From contig NZ_JAPWHE010000001.1 in NCBI RefSeq assembly GCF_027214045.1, positions 383,501 through 447,500 on the forward strand: a stretch of 64,000 nt of DNA, in the 5' to 3' direction. The notes beneath the pieces were generated by a model. That model did no database searches. It worked only from the letters and a program-made list of their open reading frames with translations, and was not told the origin of the DNA. Positions 62,276-64,000 of this stretch are shown here, in pieces. This stretch comes from Castellaniella denitrificans (GTDB lineage Bacteria > Pseudomonadota > Gammaproteobacteria > Burkholderiales > Burkholderiaceae_B). Position 1 is the stretch's first letter; each line of letters begins with the position of its first letter. The position numbers were made by a program, and so were the translations under genes.

Positions 62276-63457
62276 TTACAGCATTTCGACGGCCAGGGCC
62301 ACGGCTTCGCCGCCGCCGATGCACAGTGAGGCGATACCGCGCTTGCCGCCGGTCTTGCGCAGGGCGCCGATCAGCGTGGTCAGCAGGCGCGCGCCGGAGG
62401 CGCCGATGGGGTGGCCCAGGGCCGTGGCGCCGCCGTGGACGTTGACGCGGTCGTGCGGCAGGTTCAGGTCGGCCATGGCCGCCATGGTCACCACGGCGAA
62501 GGCTTCGTTGATTTCATACAGATCGACGTCGCCGGCCTTCCAGCCGGTCTTGTCCAGCAGTTTCTGGATGGCACCGACCGGCGCGGTGGTGAACCATTGC
62601 GGTTCCTGGGCGTGCTGGGTGTGGGCGACGATGCGCGCCAGGGGCGTGGCCCCCAGCGCCTGCGCCTTGGAAGCGCTCATTACCACCAGGGCCGAGGCGC
62701 CGTCGGAGATCGAGGACGCGTTGGCCGCCGTCACCGTGCCGTCTTTCTTGAAGGCGGGCTTGAGCGTGGGGATCTTGTCCGGCATGGCCTTGGCCGGACC
62801 CTCGTCCGAGTCGATCACGACGTCGCCCTTGCGGCCCTTGATCGCGACCGGCGCGATTTCCCATTTGAAGCTGCCGTCCTCGGTCGCCTGGCGCGCGCGG
62901 CGCAGCGATTCCAGGGAGAAGGCGTCCTGCTGTTCGCGCGTGAAGCTGTATTTCGAGGCGCAGTCCTCGGCGAACACGCCCATGGCCGTGCCGCGCTGGT
63001 AGGCGTCTTCCAGGCCGTCCAGGGCCATGTGGTCGTAGACGGTGGAATGGCCGTAGCGGTAGCCCTGGCGGCCCTTGAGCAGCAGGTAGGGCGCGTTGCT
63101 CATGCTTTCCTGGCCGCCCGCCACCACCACGTCGGCGGAGCCGGCCTTGATGACGTCGTGGGCCAGCATCACGGCCTTCAGCCCCGAGCCGCAGACCTTG
63201 TGCAGGGTGCTGCAGGGCACGCCCTTCGGCAGGCCCGCGCCCAGGGCGGCCTGGCGGGCGGGCGCCTGGCCCTGGCCGGCCTGCAGCACGTTGCCCATGA
63301 TGACTTCCTGGACGGTGTCGCCGGCGATGCCCGCGCGCTCGACGGCGGCCTTGATCGCGATGGCGCCCAGCTCGTGGGCGGCCAGGCCGGAAAGACTGCC
63401 CATCATGCCCCCCATGGGGGTGCGGACGGCGGATACGATGACGATGGAATCGGACAT
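62276..63457 (-). CDS. acetyl-CoA acetyltransferase (thiolase)
   Basis: A 393-residue biosynthetic-type thiolase that interconverts two acetyl-CoA and acetoacetyl-CoA. Catalytic residues are in place: the nucleophilic cysteine in [10 protein letters not shown] (near residue 88), the histidine in [16 protein letters not shown], and the second cysteine in [17 protein letters not shown] lies seven bases before the ATG at 63457. As leucine breakdown ends in acetoacetate and acetyl-CoA, the enzyme fits the carboxylase genes that follow it. The aceK stop is only 19 bases upstream. Confidence 0.94.
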   Translation of the reverse strand: MSDSIVIVSAVRTPMGGMMGSLSGLAAHELGAIAIKAAVERAGIAGDTVQEVIMGNVLQAGQGQAPARQAALGAGLPKGVPCSTLHKVCGSGLKAVMLAHDVIKAGSADVVVAGGQESMSNAPYLLLKGRQGYRYGHSTVYDHMALDGLEDAYQRGTAMGVFAEDCASKYSFTREQQDAFSLESLRRARQATEDGSFKWEIAPVAIKGRKGDVVIDSDEGPAKAMPDKIPTLKPAFKKDGTVTAANASSISDGASALVVMSASKAQALGATPLARIVAHTQHAQEPQWFTTAPVGAIQKLLDKTGWKAGDVDLYEINEAFAVVTMAAMADLNLPHDRVNVHGGATALGHPIGASGARLLTTLIGALRKTGGKRGIASLCIGGGEAVALAVEML

Positions 63458-63476
63458 GATGTACTCCTTTCTCTTG

Positions 63477-64000
63477 CTAGAGGGTATCCGTGGAATGATT
63501 TCGGACAGGCGGTGATTCGCCGTCCTGCGGCTGCAGCCGGCGCGTCTGGTCGTAGGGGAAAATGTCTTCGATGCGGCCCTGGGCGGCGCGTGCGCGGCAG
63601 TCCTGCCACCATTGTGCATCCAAAAGCGGCGCGTGGTGCTTGAGGAAGGCGGCGCGCACCCGGGGGTCTCCCAACAGGAATCGCTCGAATTCTTCCGGGA
63701 AGACGTCGTTGGCGCCCACCGGGTACCAGGGCTCCCCGGACAGTTCGGCTTCCTCGTTGGGGGCGGGGGGGATGCGGCGGAACTGCATTTCCGTCATGCG
63801 CTGGATCTCGTCGTAGTCGTAGAAGACCACGCGGCCCAGGCGGGTGACGCCGAAATTCTTGTACAGCATGTCGCCCGGGAAAATGTTGGCCGCGGCCAGT
63901 TCGCGGATGGCCTGGCCGTATTGCTGGACGGCGGCCTCCAGGGCGGCGTCGGAGGCGCCGGCGAGGAAGATGTTCAACGGCGTCATGCGGCGCTCGATGT
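63477..64000 (-). CDS. aceK: isocitrate dehydrogenase kinase/phosphatase, C-terminal part
   Basis: The 3' end of aceK, whose product phosphorylates or dephosphorylates isocitrate dehydrogenase and so opens the glyoxylate bypass. About 174 C-terminal residues are visible; the reading frame continues beyond the window edge, since codons before the first methionine (ending IERR) stay open and match the family. Diagnostic segments are [34 protein letters not shown] and [17 protein letters not shown]. The N-terminal regulatory and most of the kinase domain are outside. With malate synthase G in the same window this supports an active glyoxylate shunt. Confidence 0.93.
   Translation of the reverse strand, partial: IERRMTPLNIFLAGASDAALEAAVQQYGQAIRELAAANIFPGDMLYKNFGVTRLGRVVFYDYDEIQRMTEMQFRRIPPAPNEEAELSGEPWYPVGANDVFPEEFERFLLGDPRVRAAFLKHHAPLLDAQWWQDCRARAAQGRIEDIFPYDQTRRLQPQDGESPPVRNHSTDTL

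Overview
The window is about 64 kb of very GC-rich (high sixties percent by eye) chromosomal DNA with densely packed genes, many ATGA-type overlaps and almost no spacer. Gene content (several TRAP transporters, a gcl/hyi/glxR glyoxylate cluster, methylcrotonyl-CoA carboxylase genes beside aceK, an orphan acetolactate synthase, YaeQ, Smg, GluQRS) and the style of its GC-rich intergenic repeats suggest a betaproteobacterium of the order Burkholderiales, most likely the family Alcaligenaceae (Bordetella/Achromobacter relatives). The genus cannot be fixed from the sequence alone. I saw no rRNA, tRNA, CRISPR array, insertion sequence, prophage or integrase.

Region 1 (1-9.8 kb) is housekeeping and accessory: a C-rich low-complexity edge, a small heavy-metal-associated domain protein, dinB, a MOSC protein, an EamA exporter, an ArgD-type aminotransferase, a PIN-domain protein overlapping a flavoprotein, a MetE-like methyltransferase, and an ECF sigma/anti-sigma pair led by a COG4315 secreted protein.

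Region 2 (9.9-34.5 kb) is the functional core: purine breakdown feeding glyoxylate and then pyruvate. Guanine deaminase (guaD) and xanthine dehydrogenase (xdhABC) make urate; uraD and allA act later and release glyoxylate. Malate synthase G condenses glyoxylate with acetyl-CoA, while gcl, hyi, glxR, a glycerate 2-kinase and pyruvate kinase take it to pyruvate. A purine permease lies between two LysR regulators that resemble each other, and a third LysR diverges from gcl. AMP nucleosidase and YaeQ follow guaD. Uricase, hydroxyisourate hydrolase, allantoinase and the allantoate-degrading enzymes are not in the window.

Region 3 (34.5-51.8 kb) is transport-rich. It has three complete TRAP systems: one with an alpha/beta hydrolase and a TauE/SafE permease, one divergent from an aldehyde dehydrogenase and a short-chain dehydrogenase, and one in an operon with gluconokinase. 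The last faces a LacI-type regulator across two copies of a perfect 14-bp palindrome. A SET-domain protein and an acetolactate synthase without a small subunit lie between the first two.

Region 4 (51.8-64 kb) holds topB, a large fused DUF2157/GDYXXLXY membrane protein, gluQRS overlapping smg, both methylcrotonyl-CoA carboxylase subunits, a thiolase, and the 3' part of aceK running off the window.

The most unusual signals are in non-coding DNA. A dispersed GC-rich repeat has a stem that differs between copies by a compensated base pair, and one copy is read as the start of a TRAP signal peptide. A 99-nt imperfect hairpin separates two convergent genes, and twin operators flank gntK/gntR. I found no convincing new multi-gene defence or catalytic system.
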